63,969 nt of DNA from an uncultured beta proteobacterium (GTDB lineage Bacteria; Pseudomonadota; Gammaproteobacteria; Burkholderiales; Burkholderiaceae_B): contig CAIZGG010000013.1 of NCBI GenBank assembly GCA_903932425.1, positions 1-63,969 on the forward strand, in the 5' to 3' direction. Positions 30,247 to 40,155 of the stretch are shown piece by piece; within the stretch, counting starts at the first letter, position 1; each line of letters opens with the position of its first letter. The notes beneath the pieces are model-generated. The model was not told the DNA's origin, searched no databases, and was given only the letters and a program-made list of their open reading frames with translations. A program made the position numbers and the translations under genes.

Positions 30247-31095
30247 TTGAAAGTCCCGCAACGCCTCGCGCCGCTTGTCGAAGAAGGTTTGGTTGACGAA
30301 GTACTCAGTCAACTGATGAGTGGCAAAGAGGCAACCGTTTATGTGGTGCGTTGCGGCGACTCTGTGCGTTGTGCCAAGGTGTACAAAGACGCCAAGCAAC
30401 GTAGCTTCAAAAACGCTGTGTCCTACACCGAGGGCCGAAAAGTCAAAAATAGTCGTCAGGCGCGTGCAATGGAAAAAGGTACGCGTTACGGTCGACAGAT
30501 GCAAGAGGAAGCTTGGCAAAACGCCGAGGTCGATGCGCTATTTCGGTTGGCAAATACAGGGGTGCGGGTGCCACAACCCTATATTTGTACTGATGGCGTC
30601 TTGCTGATGGAGCTGGTGACAGATGCTGACGGTCAAGTCGCGCCTCGACTCAATGATGTTGAGCTGACCGAAGCGTTAGCGCTTGAGCATCACGCGTATT
30701 TGATTCATCAGGTCGTGCGTATGCTGTGTGCCGGAGTCATCCATGGCGACCTCTCCGAATACAATATTTTGATGGCTGCTAGCGGCCCTGTGATTATTGA
30801 TTTGCCGCAGGCTGTCGATGCTGCCGGTAATAATGAGGCTGCTGCGATGCTCGCGCGCGATGTGCAGAATCTGGCGGTTTACTTTGGTCAATTTGCGCCG
30901 CAGTTACTGACAACCCAGTATGGCAAAGAAATCTGGCAGCACTACGTCGCGGGCACGCTTACGCCAGACACCCCGCTAACCGGTTTTGTCGTGGCGGACA
31001 CGACACCTGTTGATATGGCTGGCTTGATGCAAGAAATCGAAGATACCCGTCGCGAAGAGCAAGAGCGCAGACTGCGGCTACAAGAGCGCGATTGA
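30247..31095 (+). CDS. RIO1-family serine/threonine kinase
   Basis: LMSGKEATVYVVRCGDSVRCAKVYKD, CAGVIHGDLSEYNILMAASGPVIIDLPQAVD. Confidence 0.9.
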   Translation: MKVPQRLAPLVEEGLVDEVLSQLMSGKEATVYVVRCGDSVRCAKVYKDAKQRSFKNAVSYTEGRKVKNSRQARAMEKGTRYGRQMQEEAWQNAEVDALFRLANTGVRVPQPYICTDGVLLMELVTDADGQVAPRLNDVELTEALALEHHAYLIHQVVRMLCAGVIHGDLSEYNILMAASGPVIIDLPQAVDAAGNNEAAAMLARDVQNLAVYFGQFAPQLLTTQYGKEIWQHYVAGTLTPDTPLTGFVVADTTPVDMAGLMQEIEDTRREEQERRLRLQERD

Positions 31096-31116
31096 GGTAA
31101 TTCTCGGTCACATGGC

Positions 31117-31122
31117 TATAAT
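31117..31122 (+). promoter_or_regulatory. possible -10 element (TATAAT) upstream of ilvE
   Basis: Exact TATAAT 37 bp upstream of the ilvE start; weak TTGAGG candidate -35 at 31092 with a long 19-bp spacer. Confidence 0.35.
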
Positions 31123-31145
31123 CAAGTGAAAATATATCTAATTAC

Positions 31146-32255
31146 TTGAACCTTGCCATGACTGCACAATCTTCACTTACCTTTCGCTCGACCAAGTCTG
31201 ATCATCCAACGCCTCAGGCCGAGCGCGAAGCGATCGTCGCGAATCCTGGGTTTGGTAAGTACTTTACCGATCATATGGTATCGATTGACTGGACCTTAGA
31301 GCAGGGGTGGCACGATGCCGCGCTCAAGCCCTACGGGCCCTTAATGCTTGATCCGGCCTCCTCCGTGTTGCATTACGCTCAAGAGATTTTTGAAGGTCTT
31401 AAAGCATATCGTCACCCCGATGGTTCAATCTGGACTTTCCGCCCCGAAGAGAACGCGGCCCGTATGCAGCGCTCGGCAACTCGACTAGCGTTGCCACCGC
31501 TACCGACTGATTTATTTCTTGAATCCATTAAACAGCTCGTGCGTGCCGATGCCGCTTGGGTGCCAGGTTCAGGCGAAATGAGTTTGTACCTTCGGCCTTT
31601 CACGATCGCCAACGAAAGCTTTTTGGGCGTGCGTTCGGCTCATCGTGCAGCCTACTATGTCATCGCAAGCCCCGCCGGCCCTTATTTTGCAAAAGGTGTG
31701 GCACCTGTGATGATCTGGTTGGCTGAGGATCACGCGCGTGCTGCGTATGGTGGTACTGGCGCAGCCAAATGTGGTGGTAACTATGCCGCCTCGCTGTTGC
31801 CTCAGCAAGAGGCCTATGAAAACGGCTGCCCCCAGGTTTTGTTTTTAGATTCTCAAGAAGGTAAGTACATCGAAGAGCTCGGTGGCATGAATGTGTTCTT
31901 GGTGCTTAAAGACGGCACCTTGGTAACCCCCGAGCTGACAGGCAGTATTCTTGAGGGTGTGACACGCATGAGCATTATTCAACTTGCTCGCGATCGTGGC
32001 CACAATGTTCAAGAGCGAAAAATCACGATTGACGAGTGGCGCGATGGTATCGCTTCTGGCGACGTCACTGAAGCGTTTGCCTGTGGCACAGCTGCTGTAG
32101 TGACGCCGATTGCAGCACTTAAAGGCCGCGGCTTTATAGCTGGTGACGAAAATGCTCCAGCTGGCAAACTTACGATGTCTTTACGGCAAGAGCTCACCGA
32201 CATTCAATCTGGGCGTTTGCCCGATCGTCACGGTTGGATGATGCGTTTGGTGTAA
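31146..32255 (+). CDS. ilvE: branched-chain amino acid aminotransferase
   Basis: VLHYAQEIFEGLKAYRHPDGSIWTFRPEENAARM, GGTGAAKCGGNYAASLLPQQEAYENGCPQVLFLD, EELGGMNVFLV, AFACGTAAVVTPI. Confidence 0.93.
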   Translation: MNLAMTAQSSLTFRSTKSDHPTPQAEREAIVANPGFGKYFTDHMVSIDWTLEQGWHDAALKPYGPLMLDPASSVLHYAQEIFEGLKAYRHPDGSIWTFRPEENAARMQRSATRLALPPLPTDLFLESIKQLVRADAAWVPGSGEMSLYLRPFTIANESFLGVRSAHRAAYYVIASPAGPYFAKGVAPVMIWLAEDHARAAYGGTGAAKCGGNYAASLLPQQEAYENGCPQVLFLDSQEGKYIEELGGMNVFLVLKDGTLVTPELTGSILEGVTRMSIIQLARDRGHNVQERKITIDEWRDGIASGDVTEAFACGTAAVVTPIAALKGRGFIAGDENAPAGKLTMSLRQELTDIQSGRLPDRHGWMMRLV

Positions 32256-32272
32256 TGCTTTCGATTAAGCGC

Positions 32273-32821
32273 TTAGCCTGATTTAAGCGCGAGCGAAAGC
32301 ATCAACTGATATTGTGCAGCCTCAAGGTAGGGCTGCTTGTTCATTAAATCCATTAAAAGCTGATCGGCCAAAATGACTTGGTCGGCAGGCAGCTCTTTCA
32401 TGACGGCCGAATACACCGCAAAGCGACCACCGTTTGCCCAGGCTTGAATAGCCTGCTCTTGCGCTTGTGTGTGTTGAAGCTTTTGTTGAGTCCGCTTCAG
32501 GCGCTGTCGGTCGGCTTCAATTTGCCCGTAGTGCGTGCGCGCGGCTGTTTGCCCTGAACCTCTCAGAACTCTGAGGCGCGCTGCCGTGCGAATCGTCAGG
32601 TAATCGGCTTGAGTGGTGAGCCTGGCACGTTCAAGCTGTTGAATTTGAGCCAACAGCACGTCAGCCTGAGCATCCTCTTGCGATGAGAGTTTTTTTAAGG
32701 CGGCCGGCACACGCTGCCCACGCTGCTCAAGCAGGGTTCTGTAGCGTTGCGCAGTGAACTGCACTTGGCCTAAAGGGATTGAACGTGGAAGCGGCATCTT
32801 TAAATCACCTCGCGAACACAT
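32273..32821 (-). CDS. hypothetical protein, predicted coiled-coil
   Basis: 182-aa ORF rich in Gln/Ala/Leu/Arg heptad-like runs; no family recognised. MPLPRS start (32797) also possible. Confidence 0.55.
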   Translation of the reverse strand: MCSRGDLKMPLPRSIPLGQVQFTAQRYRTLLEQRGQRVPAALKKLSSQEDAQADVLLAQIQQLERARLTTQADYLTIRTAARLRVLRGSGQTAARTHYGQIEADRQRLKRTQQKLQHTQAQEQAIQAWANGGRFAVYSAVMKELPADQVILADQLLMDLMNKQPYLEAAQYQLMLSLALKSG

Positions 32822-32876
32822 AGTATATCTTAGTGAAATAAATTAGTACATCTTTCGCGATCTATCCAGTACATCT
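32822..32876. promoter_or_regulatory. three AGTAYATCT motifs at exact 23-bp spacing
   Basis: agtatatct (32822), agtacatct (32845), agtacatct (32868), in a divergent AT-rich intergenic region. Confidence 0.5.
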
Positions 32877-32970
32877 AGCGCGTCGATTAACATTCATCTC
32901 ATTGATAATATTAGTATTTGCTTGATCAGGCTGACTTTTCCTTTGCTGTATTGGTCGCCATTAATATCCG

Positions 32971-34458
32971 ATGAAACAGAGTGCATTTTCAATACAAGCC
33001 AATCTTGCGACTGCAAAGAGGCTGATTCTATCCGGTGCCGAGTTGAACTCTAAATATCTCCAGATTTGTTGCATTTTCCTGGGCGGTCTGTTTTTGCTGT
33101 GGCCTGCGTTCTATAACGGTTATCCACTGGCCTACAGCGACTCGCACGTCTTTATTTCGCAACCCGTGGCCGGTTTTATGAACTGGGATAAGCCCTTTGT
33201 CTATGGGCCTCTCATCCTCTTGTTTCACGGCTGGCAAACCTTGTGGTTGGTTGTCGCCGCGCAGGCCTTGCTCGTGTCACACCTGGTGTGGTTGGTGATC
33301 GTTGCGTTAATGCCTGAACGAAAACTCGCCGCTGCGCCCAACGCGCCTAAGGGTTTGGCGGCGACCGCGGTGTGGTGCATCGCGAAGCGGCATTTATTTG
33401 TATGCGTCGTGCTCGCAGCGGCGACCACAGCCCCTTGGTTCGTCAGTTTTCTGATGCCTGACATCTTTGCGGCAATCACGGTACTGTGTATTTTTTTATT
33501 GGGTTTTTCGACGCGCTTGGGTCGTTACGAATTCGCCTGGCTCGCGCTACTTGGTGCTTTAGCAATCGCCGTTCATTTGTCGCACCTTGTGATTGCTGCT
33601 GCGTGTCTGCTTGGCGTGCTCTGCCTTAATGTGCGTCGTTTAAAAATTGCGCTAGTGCCGCTGATCTGTGCCATTGCAATTTTGCTTGGCACCAACTGGT
33701 ATGCGTTTCAAAAAGCGTCGATCTCGCCGCACGGCTCAGTCTTTATGCTTGCGCGCTTGTCGGGCGATGGCAATACCAAAGAGGTGCTAGAAAAATATTG
33801 CGCACAAAAAAATTGGTACCTGTGCGCCTGGGCTGATCGCTTACCGACTGATAGCGATGATTTTTTATGGAATGGAAAGGGTCCCGTCTGGAGTCATCCC
33901 GGCGGGCCAATTGGGCTGGCACCAGAGGCCTCAGAGATTGTGTCCTACGTGTTACGCACCAGACCTTGGCCCGTTCTGTTGTCTGGGTTGAATAATATGG
34001 CGGGGCAGCTTTGGATGATTCAACTTGGTGACACCTTGCATCCTGATCATCTTGACGTCACGGTTGCGAAAAGTGTGCGTCAGCATTTTGCACCCGTAGA
34101 GCTTGAGCGCCTCAATGGTTCTCGACAAATGAGGGATACGCTTGCAGCAGATGCTGTATGGTTCAGCCGTTTGAATGTCTTAATCTTTTATTGTGCTGTG
34201 GTCTTTAGCCTCTGTGTTTTGTTCAGCGCATGGAGCAAGCGAGGCACCGCGCCTGCTCATACCCAAAGGGATGCTGACGCGCACACTAAATTGGTGGTTC
34301 GGTTTATTTTGATACTTTGGATCGGTGTCGCGGCCAACGCCTTTGCGACTGGTGCGCTCTCGAAGCCGCACCATCGTTATCAAGCTCGTATTGCGTGGTT
34401 GCTGGTGTTGCCACCGCTGCTGACCACGTTTGCACGCCGGCGTCAGAAGATCTCTTGA
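32971..34458 (+). CDS. hypothetical multi-spanning membrane protein
   Basis: 495-aa ORF with many hydrophobic segments (YLQICCIFLGGLFLLWPAFYNGYPLAYSDSHVF...); SD absent but ORF long and uninterrupted. Confidence 0.7.
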   Translation: MKQSAFSIQANLATAKRLILSGAELNSKYLQICCIFLGGLFLLWPAFYNGYPLAYSDSHVFISQPVAGFMNWDKPFVYGPLILLFHGWQTLWLVVAAQALLVSHLVWLVIVALMPERKLAAAPNAPKGLAATAVWCIAKRHLFVCVVLAAATTAPWFVSFLMPDIFAAITVLCIFLLGFSTRLGRYEFAWLALLGALAIAVHLSHLVIAAACLLGVLCLNVRRLKIALVPLICAIAILLGTNWYAFQKASISPHGSVFMLARLSGDGNTKEVLEKYCAQKNWYLCAWADRLPTDSDDFLWNGKGPVWSHPGGPIGLAPEASEIVSYVLRTRPWPVLLSGLNNMAGQLWMIQLGDTLHPDHLDVTVAKSVRQHFAPVELERLNGSRQMRDTLAADAVWFSRLNVLIFYCAVVFSLCVLFSAWSKRGTAPAHTQRDADAHTKLVVRFILILWIGVAANAFATGALSKPHHRYQARIAWLLVLPPLLTTFARRRQKIS

Positions 34459-34459
34459 A

Positions 34460-34485
34460 GCGAAGGCGCAAGGCCGCGCCTTCGC
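34460..34485. terminator. hairpin between convergent genes
   Basis: gcgaaggcgc-aaggcc-gcgccttcgc, perfect 10-bp stem; no strong U tract. Confidence 0.5.
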
Positions 34486-34493
34486 CCTTCACA

Positions 34494-35477
34494 CTATTCG
34501 CGTTGGATATTGCTGGCCTTGATGACGGCCGCCCACTTAGCGATTTCACCATCCACAAATGCTGCGAGCGCATCGGGTGTGCTGCCTTCAATTTCGATCG
34601 CTTGTTGTACCAACTTGGCCTTGAGTTCAGGGTCAGCTAGAACGGTGTTGATGTCGCGATTCAAACGCGCGATGATGGCTGGCGGCGTACCTGTCGGCGC
34701 AAAGAAGCCGTAGCTCGCAACGGATTCAAAACCCGGATAGCCTGACTCGGCAACTGTGGGCAAATCAGGCAACAAGGCCGAACGTTTTGCTGTGGTGATG
34801 GCAAGCGCACGAACCTTACCGTCTTTCAGCATCGGCAAATAGGGCGGTAACGTATCAAGCGCCATCGTGACCCGCCCTGAAATCAGATCAGGCATTAAAA
34901 GCGATGTGCCCTTATAGGGAATATGCAAGATATCAACGCCCGCCGCCACTTTGAACATTTCGCAGGTTAAGTGAATCAAGCCGCCGGTTCCTGAGGAGCC
35001 GCAGGTCAGTTTGCCTGGATCCTTTTTAGCCAGTGCAACGAGTTCAGTCAGATTTTTAACGGGTAACTCGTTGCCCACAACAACGATATTGCTCAAAGTG
35101 CCTGCCGTTGAAATCGCGGTCAAATCCTTTTTGAAGTGGTAGCCAGGATCTTTGTAATAACTGACTGCGATCGAATGCGAACCGATTGAGCCCATCAAAA
35201 GGGTGTATCCATCGGGCGCCGCTTTGGCAACGTATGCTGCGCCGATATTGGCACCGGCGCCGGGCTTGTTCTCAATGACCACTGATTGACCAAGTTTGAC
35301 CGCTAGTTTTTCGGTAATCGCGCGGGTCAAGATATCGGTAGCGCCGCCAGCGGGAAAAGGCACCACGACCTTCAGAGGCTTGGAGGGATAGGTGTCTTGT
35401 GCTTGTACTGGAGCAGACAGCCACGCGCCAAAGGCAACAATCGCCAGTAGGGCCTTTAAGTAACGATTTAAGTGCAT
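34494..35477 (-). CDS. Bug/TctC tripartite tricarboxylate transporter substrate-binding protein
   Basis: YPSKPLKVVVPFPAGGATDILTRAITEKLAVKLGQSVVIENKPGAGANIGAAYVAKAAPDGYTLLMG. Confidence 0.93.
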   Translation of the reverse strand: MHLNRYLKALLAIVAFGAWLSAPVQAQDTYPSKPLKVVVPFPAGGATDILTRAITEKLAVKLGQSVVIENKPGAGANIGAAYVAKAAPDGYTLLMGSIGSHSIAVSYYKDPGYHFKKDLTAISTAGTLSNIVVVGNELPVKNLTELVALAKKDPGKLTCGSSGTGGLIHLTCEMFKVAAGVDILHIPYKGTSLLMPDLISGRVTMALDTLPPYLPMLKDGKVRALAITTAKRSALLPDLPTVAESGYPGFESVASYGFFAPTGTPPAIIARLNRDINTVLADPELKAKLVQQAIEIEGSTPDALAAFVDGEIAKWAAVIKASNIQRE

Positions 35478-35719
35478 ACAGTTTTATCCTGAAGTGTAAA
35501 AATTCAATACAAGTTTCGAGCAGAAACGTGGCAAGCTTTAAGCTAAAAGCAAGCTACCAACAGCAAGCTACCAACAGCAAGCAAGAACCATGCCGACACC
35601 CTGAGACAAAAAGGATATAGTGTCACCACAAAATATAGAATTCACTCAGTTCGGCAGCTAAGTGAGTCACATAAAAATCCATTTGGCGTTGAACGTCAGG
35701 TGAATCATAGGGGACACAG

Positions 35720-36745
35720 ATGTTCAATGCAAAAGTAGGCGGGCTTGGCTCAGTGGTTAAAACGAGCCCTGTCGGGCCCAACGCCACCCGCAGAACGCTT
35801 TTAACAGCAGCAGGCGCTGCGATCATCGCGCAACCTGCCTTTGGCCAGACGAAGTTTCCAAGTAGGCCTATTCGTATCGTGGTGCCCTGGTTGCCGAGTG
35901 CTGCTGCGGATCTTGAATTGCGTGCGCTGGCGCAAGCCGCGTCGGGCTACTTTGGCGAAGCCGTTGTCATTGAAAATAAGGCCGGGGCCAGTGGCACGCT
36001 AGGTGCTCAGTTATTGGCGAGCGAAACAAAAAGCGACGGCTATCTGCTGACCCAGATGCATTCGACGATTTTTCGTGTTGCTGGGATGGTGGATAAGCCA
36101 AGCTATGACGTGATGACTGATTACAGCTGGATTTTGCAACTGGTTGGCTACTCGTATGGCGTGGTGGTGCGCGCCGATGCGCCCTGGCAGACCTTCGGTG
36201 ATTTGCTGGCCTATGTGAAGGCGAACCCAGGTAAGTTAACCCTGGGGACCGCGGGTGTGGGCACCACGCAGCACATCACCATGGCACAGGTTGCGATGCA
36301 GCAAGGCCTTGATTGGTTGCATGTTCCCTTTCGGGGCGGTGGCGATGATGTGCAAGCCTTGTTGGGCGGTCAAATCATGGCGGTGGCATCGTCAACCCTT
36401 TGGGGTGAACTGGTGCAGGCAGGTAAGTTGCGCCTGTTGGTCACCTTTGGACAAGAGCGGATTAAACGGTTTCCTGAAGCACCCACCTTAATCGAGTGCG
36501 GTATCGACATCGCACAGACTTCACCCTACGGTTTGGTTGCGCCTAAAAATCTTGATCCTGCGATTAAACAAATTCTGCACGATGGTTTCAAAAAGGCGCT
36601 TTATACCCAATCGCATCTTGATGCCATCGCACGTCTTGATATGCCGGTGCAGTACCTCGATAGCGCCGAATATGAAGTCAAAGGCAAAGAGCTCTTTCAA
36701 AAAGAAATGGCCGCAGTACGCCAACTTGGTATTCGCTTGAATTAA
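35720..36745 (+). CDS. Bug/TctC-family substrate-binding protein
   Basis: FPSRPIRIVVPWLPSAAADLELRALAQAASGYFGEAVVIENKAGASGTLGAQLLASETKSDGYLL. Confidence 0.88.
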   Translation: MFNAKVGGLGSVVKTSPVGPNATRRTLLTAAGAAIIAQPAFGQTKFPSRPIRIVVPWLPSAAADLELRALAQAASGYFGEAVVIENKAGASGTLGAQLLASETKSDGYLLTQMHSTIFRVAGMVDKPSYDVMTDYSWILQLVGYSYGVVVRADAPWQTFGDLLAYVKANPGKLTLGTAGVGTTQHITMAQVAMQQGLDWLHVPFRGGGDDVQALLGGQIMAVASSTLWGELVQAGKLRLLVTFGQERIKRFPEAPTLIECGIDIAQTSPYGLVAPKNLDPAIKQILHDGFKKALYTQSHLDAIARLDMPVQYLDSAEYEVKGKELFQKEMAAVRQLGIRLN

Positions 36746-36773
36746 CCAATTAACTTTTAAGATCAACCTTGAT

Positions 36774-37820
36774 ATGACACATCCAAAATCAGAAAGCCAT
36801 TTTCCACCAGCACATATCCCCGTGCGTACTGACTGGATTGAGCAGTCAAACGAAGAGATTCTTGAACCGGCTTTGCCGATTGTCGACCCCCATCATCATT
36901 TGTGGGATCGCCCGGGGCAGCGCTATTTGTTTGAAGATTTTCTCGCAGATGTGCAAAGTGGCCATAACATTGAAGCCACGGTATTTATTCAGTGTCGCTC
37001 GATGTATCGCTCAAGCGGCCCCGTTGAGATGCGTCCGGTAGGCGAGGTTGAGTACGTGAACGGTGTCGCTGCGCAAAGCGCCAGTGGTTTATACGGACCC
37101 ACTGAGATTTGCGCAGGGATCGTCGGCTTTGCCGATTTGATGCTGGGGGCGCGTGTACGCCCGGTGCTTGAAGCCGAGTTGGCCGTAGCGCCAGAGCGTT
37201 TTCGCGGTATCCGTGTGATGATCGCCGCCAGCCCTCACAAAGAGATTGCGCCAGGCTTTGGCAAGGTGCCTGAGGGCATTATGACGAACCCAGTCTTTCG
37301 TGAAGGGTTTGCCCAGCTTGCACCACTGGGGTTGTCCTACGACATGTGGGCATTTCATCCGCAGCTGGCTGAGGTGGTGGATCTTGCGCGGCGCTTTCCT
37401 GAGACCTCGATTATTGTGAATCATGCGGGTGGTCCGCTCGCCATCGGGCCCTACAAAGGACGGCGCGACGAGGTCTTTAACGACTGGTCAAAGAGCCTGC
37501 AAGAGTTGGCAACTTGTCCAAACGTCACCATGAAAATCGGGGGTCTAGGCATGCACATTGGTGGCTTTGATTTTCACACTCGGCCCTTGCCACCAAGTTC
37601 AAAAGACTTGGCTCAGGCCTGGCAACCTTTTGTTCAAGGCTGCATTGATGCGTTTGGGCCTGCGCGGTGCATGCTTGAGAGCAATTTTTGTGTCGATAAA
37701 GGTACGGCCAGTTATGTGAACTTGTGGAATGCATTCAAGCGCTTAACGCAAGATTTTTCAGCAGCCGAAAAAGCACAACTTTATAGCGAGACGGCTAAGC
37801 GCGTGTATCGCTTGAAATAG
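36774..37820 (+). CDS. amidohydrolase family 2 protein
   Basis: LPIVDPHHHLWDRPGQRYLFEDFLADV, SIIVNHAGGPLAIGPYKG, RCMLESNFCVDK. Confidence 0.88.
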   Translation: MTHPKSESHFPPAHIPVRTDWIEQSNEEILEPALPIVDPHHHLWDRPGQRYLFEDFLADVQSGHNIEATVFIQCRSMYRSSGPVEMRPVGEVEYVNGVAAQSASGLYGPTEICAGIVGFADLMLGARVRPVLEAELAVAPERFRGIRVMIAASPHKEIAPGFGKVPEGIMTNPVFREGFAQLAPLGLSYDMWAFHPQLAEVVDLARRFPETSIIVNHAGGPLAIGPYKGRRDEVFNDWSKSLQELATCPNVTMKIGGLGMHIGGFDFHTRPLPPSSKDLAQAWQPFVQGCIDAFGPARCMLESNFCVDKGTASYVNLWNAFKRLTQDFSAAEKAQLYSETAKRVYRLK

Positions 37821-37955
37821 TCAGCTTGGCTCAGCGATGACAGGGCACTGACGCTCAAATGAGCTCGGTTTGCTGGGCTTAGAGATCGATTCTGTCTTTG
37901 ACGCCACAAAAAATGGCGAAAGTAACGGGGCGGTCTGAAAGCCGCCTGAGTTTGT

Positions 37956-38990
37956 TCAATCAAATTTGATGTTGGCAGCTTTTAAAACGACCGCCCATTT
38001 TTTTATTTCACTCGTCGTTAAGTTGCCTAAATCTTCGGGTGTGCCCGGCGCGGGCGAAGCACCTTGCTGCGCAAATTTTTCTTGCAGGTCAGGCATAGCC
38101 AGGGCTTGGTTCGTGGCAGCGTTGATCGCCTGAATGACTGGTGCGGGAGTACCCGTCGGAGTGAATAATGCAAAGTAAGAGGTCACGCTAAAGCCAGGTA
38201 TGCCGGCCTCGGCGATGGTGGGCACCTCGGGTAAAGCGGCGATACGCACGGGCCCAGTGACGCCTAGGGCACGTACATTGTTGGCTTTGATTTGTGCCAT
38301 TGCAGTGGGCAAATTATCAAACATCATTTCAATATGCCCGCCCATCAAGTCGGCCATTGCGGGCGTGCTGCCCTTGTAAGGGACGTGCACCATGTTGACT
38401 TGCGCCATGTAGTTAAACAGTTCGCCAGCCATATGCAGCGACGACCCAGCGCCCGCCGAGGCAAAAGAGAGCTTGCCCGGTTCTTTTTTTGCTAGGGCAA
38501 TCAGCTCTTGAACATTTTGCACGGGTAATTTTTTGGTGACGATCAATACATTGGGTGCATGGGTCACCAACGCAACGGGCGCAAAATCACGTACAAAATC
38601 AAACGGCAATTTACGCTCGGCCGCCTGATTGACTGGATTGTTGAGTGAGCCAAGGTAAAGCGTCAGCCCATCTGGCGTCGAGCGTGCAACTTCAGCCGCC
38701 GCGATATTACCGTTAGCACCGGGTTTGTTTTCAACGATGACATTGGCTTGCAGGATTGGTCCGATTTTTTCGGCAATGCTGCGCCCAATGCTGTCTGAGG
38801 TGCCGCCTGCCGGAAACCCAATTAATAAACGAATTGTTTTGCCCGACAGAATGCTCGTTGCGTCGCTGCCTTTGGCAGTTTGCGCAGAGGCTGTGAAACT
38901 ATTTGCGCACAAGCCCAAGAGCAGTAGGGACGTCGCCAAGCTCAGCTTCGTTGCATAACCTTTCGTGGCAAAGCCTCTCATTAAAAACAT
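37956..38990 (-). CDS. Bug/TctC-family substrate-binding protein
   Basis: GKTIRLLIGFPAGGTSDSIGRSIAEKIGPILQANVIVENKPGANGNIAAAEVARSTPDGLTLYLG. Confidence 0.92.
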   Translation of the reverse strand: MFLMRGFATKGYATKLSLATSLLLLGLCANSFTASAQTAKGSDATSILSGKTIRLLIGFPAGGTSDSIGRSIAEKIGPILQANVIVENKPGANGNIAAAEVARSTPDGLTLYLGSLNNPVNQAAERKLPFDFVRDFAPVALVTHAPNVLIVTKKLPVQNVQELIALAKKEPGKLSFASAGAGSSLHMAGELFNYMAQVNMVHVPYKGSTPAMADLMGGHIEMMFDNLPTAMAQIKANNVRALGVTGPVRIAALPEVPTIAEAGIPGFSVTSYFALFTPTGTPAPVIQAINAATNQALAMPDLQEKFAQQGASPAPGTPEDLGNLTTSEIKKWAVVLKAANIKFD

Positions 38991-39013
38991 CCCTAAGTCT
39001 CCAAATTTTATTT

Positions 39014-40150
39014 TTAGCGTATCGACAACTTGCGTCCCAGCTTAATCATGGGCTTTTCTACTGCGTAGTAAATGAGGCTGGATAGCGCAATTGTGCAGAG
39101 GATAGTCATTATTAAATATACTGCGAGGTGCGCGTTGGCAAGCCACGGCAAGCGATTGTCACGCAGCAGCGCAAAGAGCGTGTAAAACACAAGGGGATGA
39201 AACAGATACATTGAGTAGCTGATTTCACCTAGCCAAGTTGTGAATCGACTGTTGATCTGTATTTTGGTCGACAGTAAGATGAACAACCCGAGCCCAACAG
39301 ACACCGGCGGCATAAATACCGATAATTTTAATGCAAGGGCGCTTGGCAAGTGCGTGTAAAAGATCCAGTTGATCAGAGGCAAGATACACACACCTAGCGG
39401 AAACAAAATAAAGACAACCAGCACCGCTCGAGAAAAGGGTTGAGCGCCGCCAGTTTGATCGCGATCATGCCAGCAGCGAAATAGAGCCCCCCAAAACATA
39501 ATCGAAATAAACAGCGCGTATTCTGTAAGGTAGTTCAGAAATGGGCCAGAGCTAGTCGGATTTAGCCAATTAGGGTTTAATAAATGCACGCATCTTGGAA
39601 GCACAGCAAAAATGATTGGGCCAGCAAACATGCCAACCACTAACCCTCGCGGTTGCTGCAGTACCCCTAGCGTAAAGAGAAGTGCACAGGCAATATAAAA
39701 AATTAACTCCAGACGTAATGTCCAGTACAGACCCAAAACGTCTGGTGCACCGAAGATGCTCTGAATCATCGTCAAATTCAGCAACACCGTCTGCGGCGAG
39801 AAGGGCGTCATTAAGAACATCCCCATTAGGGCTGCGCCCAAGACCGAAACCCAGTAGGCCGGATATAGTCTGAACACCCTACGAACCACAAAGATTCGTA
39901 GTGCGTCTGGTTTAGTTTGATTGCTAACAGCTCGCAAACTTGAGGGAATCACGAAGCCGCTGATGGCAAAAAACAGGATCACTCCAACGCGCCCAGTGTC
40001 GATCGCCGCTGAAAAAGCGTAGAACAACTCACCGACTGGCGGTGTTGGCAATTGCCTGAAGGCGTCTGTGGCGTGCAGCCAGATCACTAATAAGGCTGCA
40101 AGCCCACGTTGCGCGTCGATATAGCCAAAGCGTTGAGCTAGTGTTGTCAC
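39014..40150 (-). CDS. acyltransferase 3 family membrane protein
   Basis: FGYIDAQRGLAALLVIWLHATDAF, GVILFFAISGFVIPSSL, RVFRLYPAYWVSV, LGEISYSMYLFHPLV. Confidence 0.9.
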   Translation of the reverse strand: MTTLAQRFGYIDAQRGLAALLVIWLHATDAFRQLPTPPVGELFYAFSAAIDTGRVGVILFFAISGFVIPSSLRAVSNQTKPDALRIFVVRRVFRLYPAYWVSVLGAALMGMFLMTPFSPQTVLLNLTMIQSIFGAPDVLGLYWTLRLELIFYIACALLFTLGVLQQPRGLVVGMFAGPIIFAVLPRCVHLLNPNWLNPTSSGPFLNYLTEYALFISIMFWGALFRCWHDRDQTGGAQPFSRAVLVVFILFPLGVCILPLINWIFYTHLPSALALKLSVFMPPVSVGLGLFILLSTKIQINSRFTTWLGEISYSMYLFHPLVFYTLFALLRDNRLPWLANAHLAVYLIMTILCTIALSSLIYYAVEKPMIKLGRKLSIR

Positions 40151-40155
40151 CGACC

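Noticed and set aside
35547-35589. AGCAAGCTACCAAC tandem repeat between Bug genes
   Set aside because: Only about two copies in an intergenic region; too little to support more than slippage.
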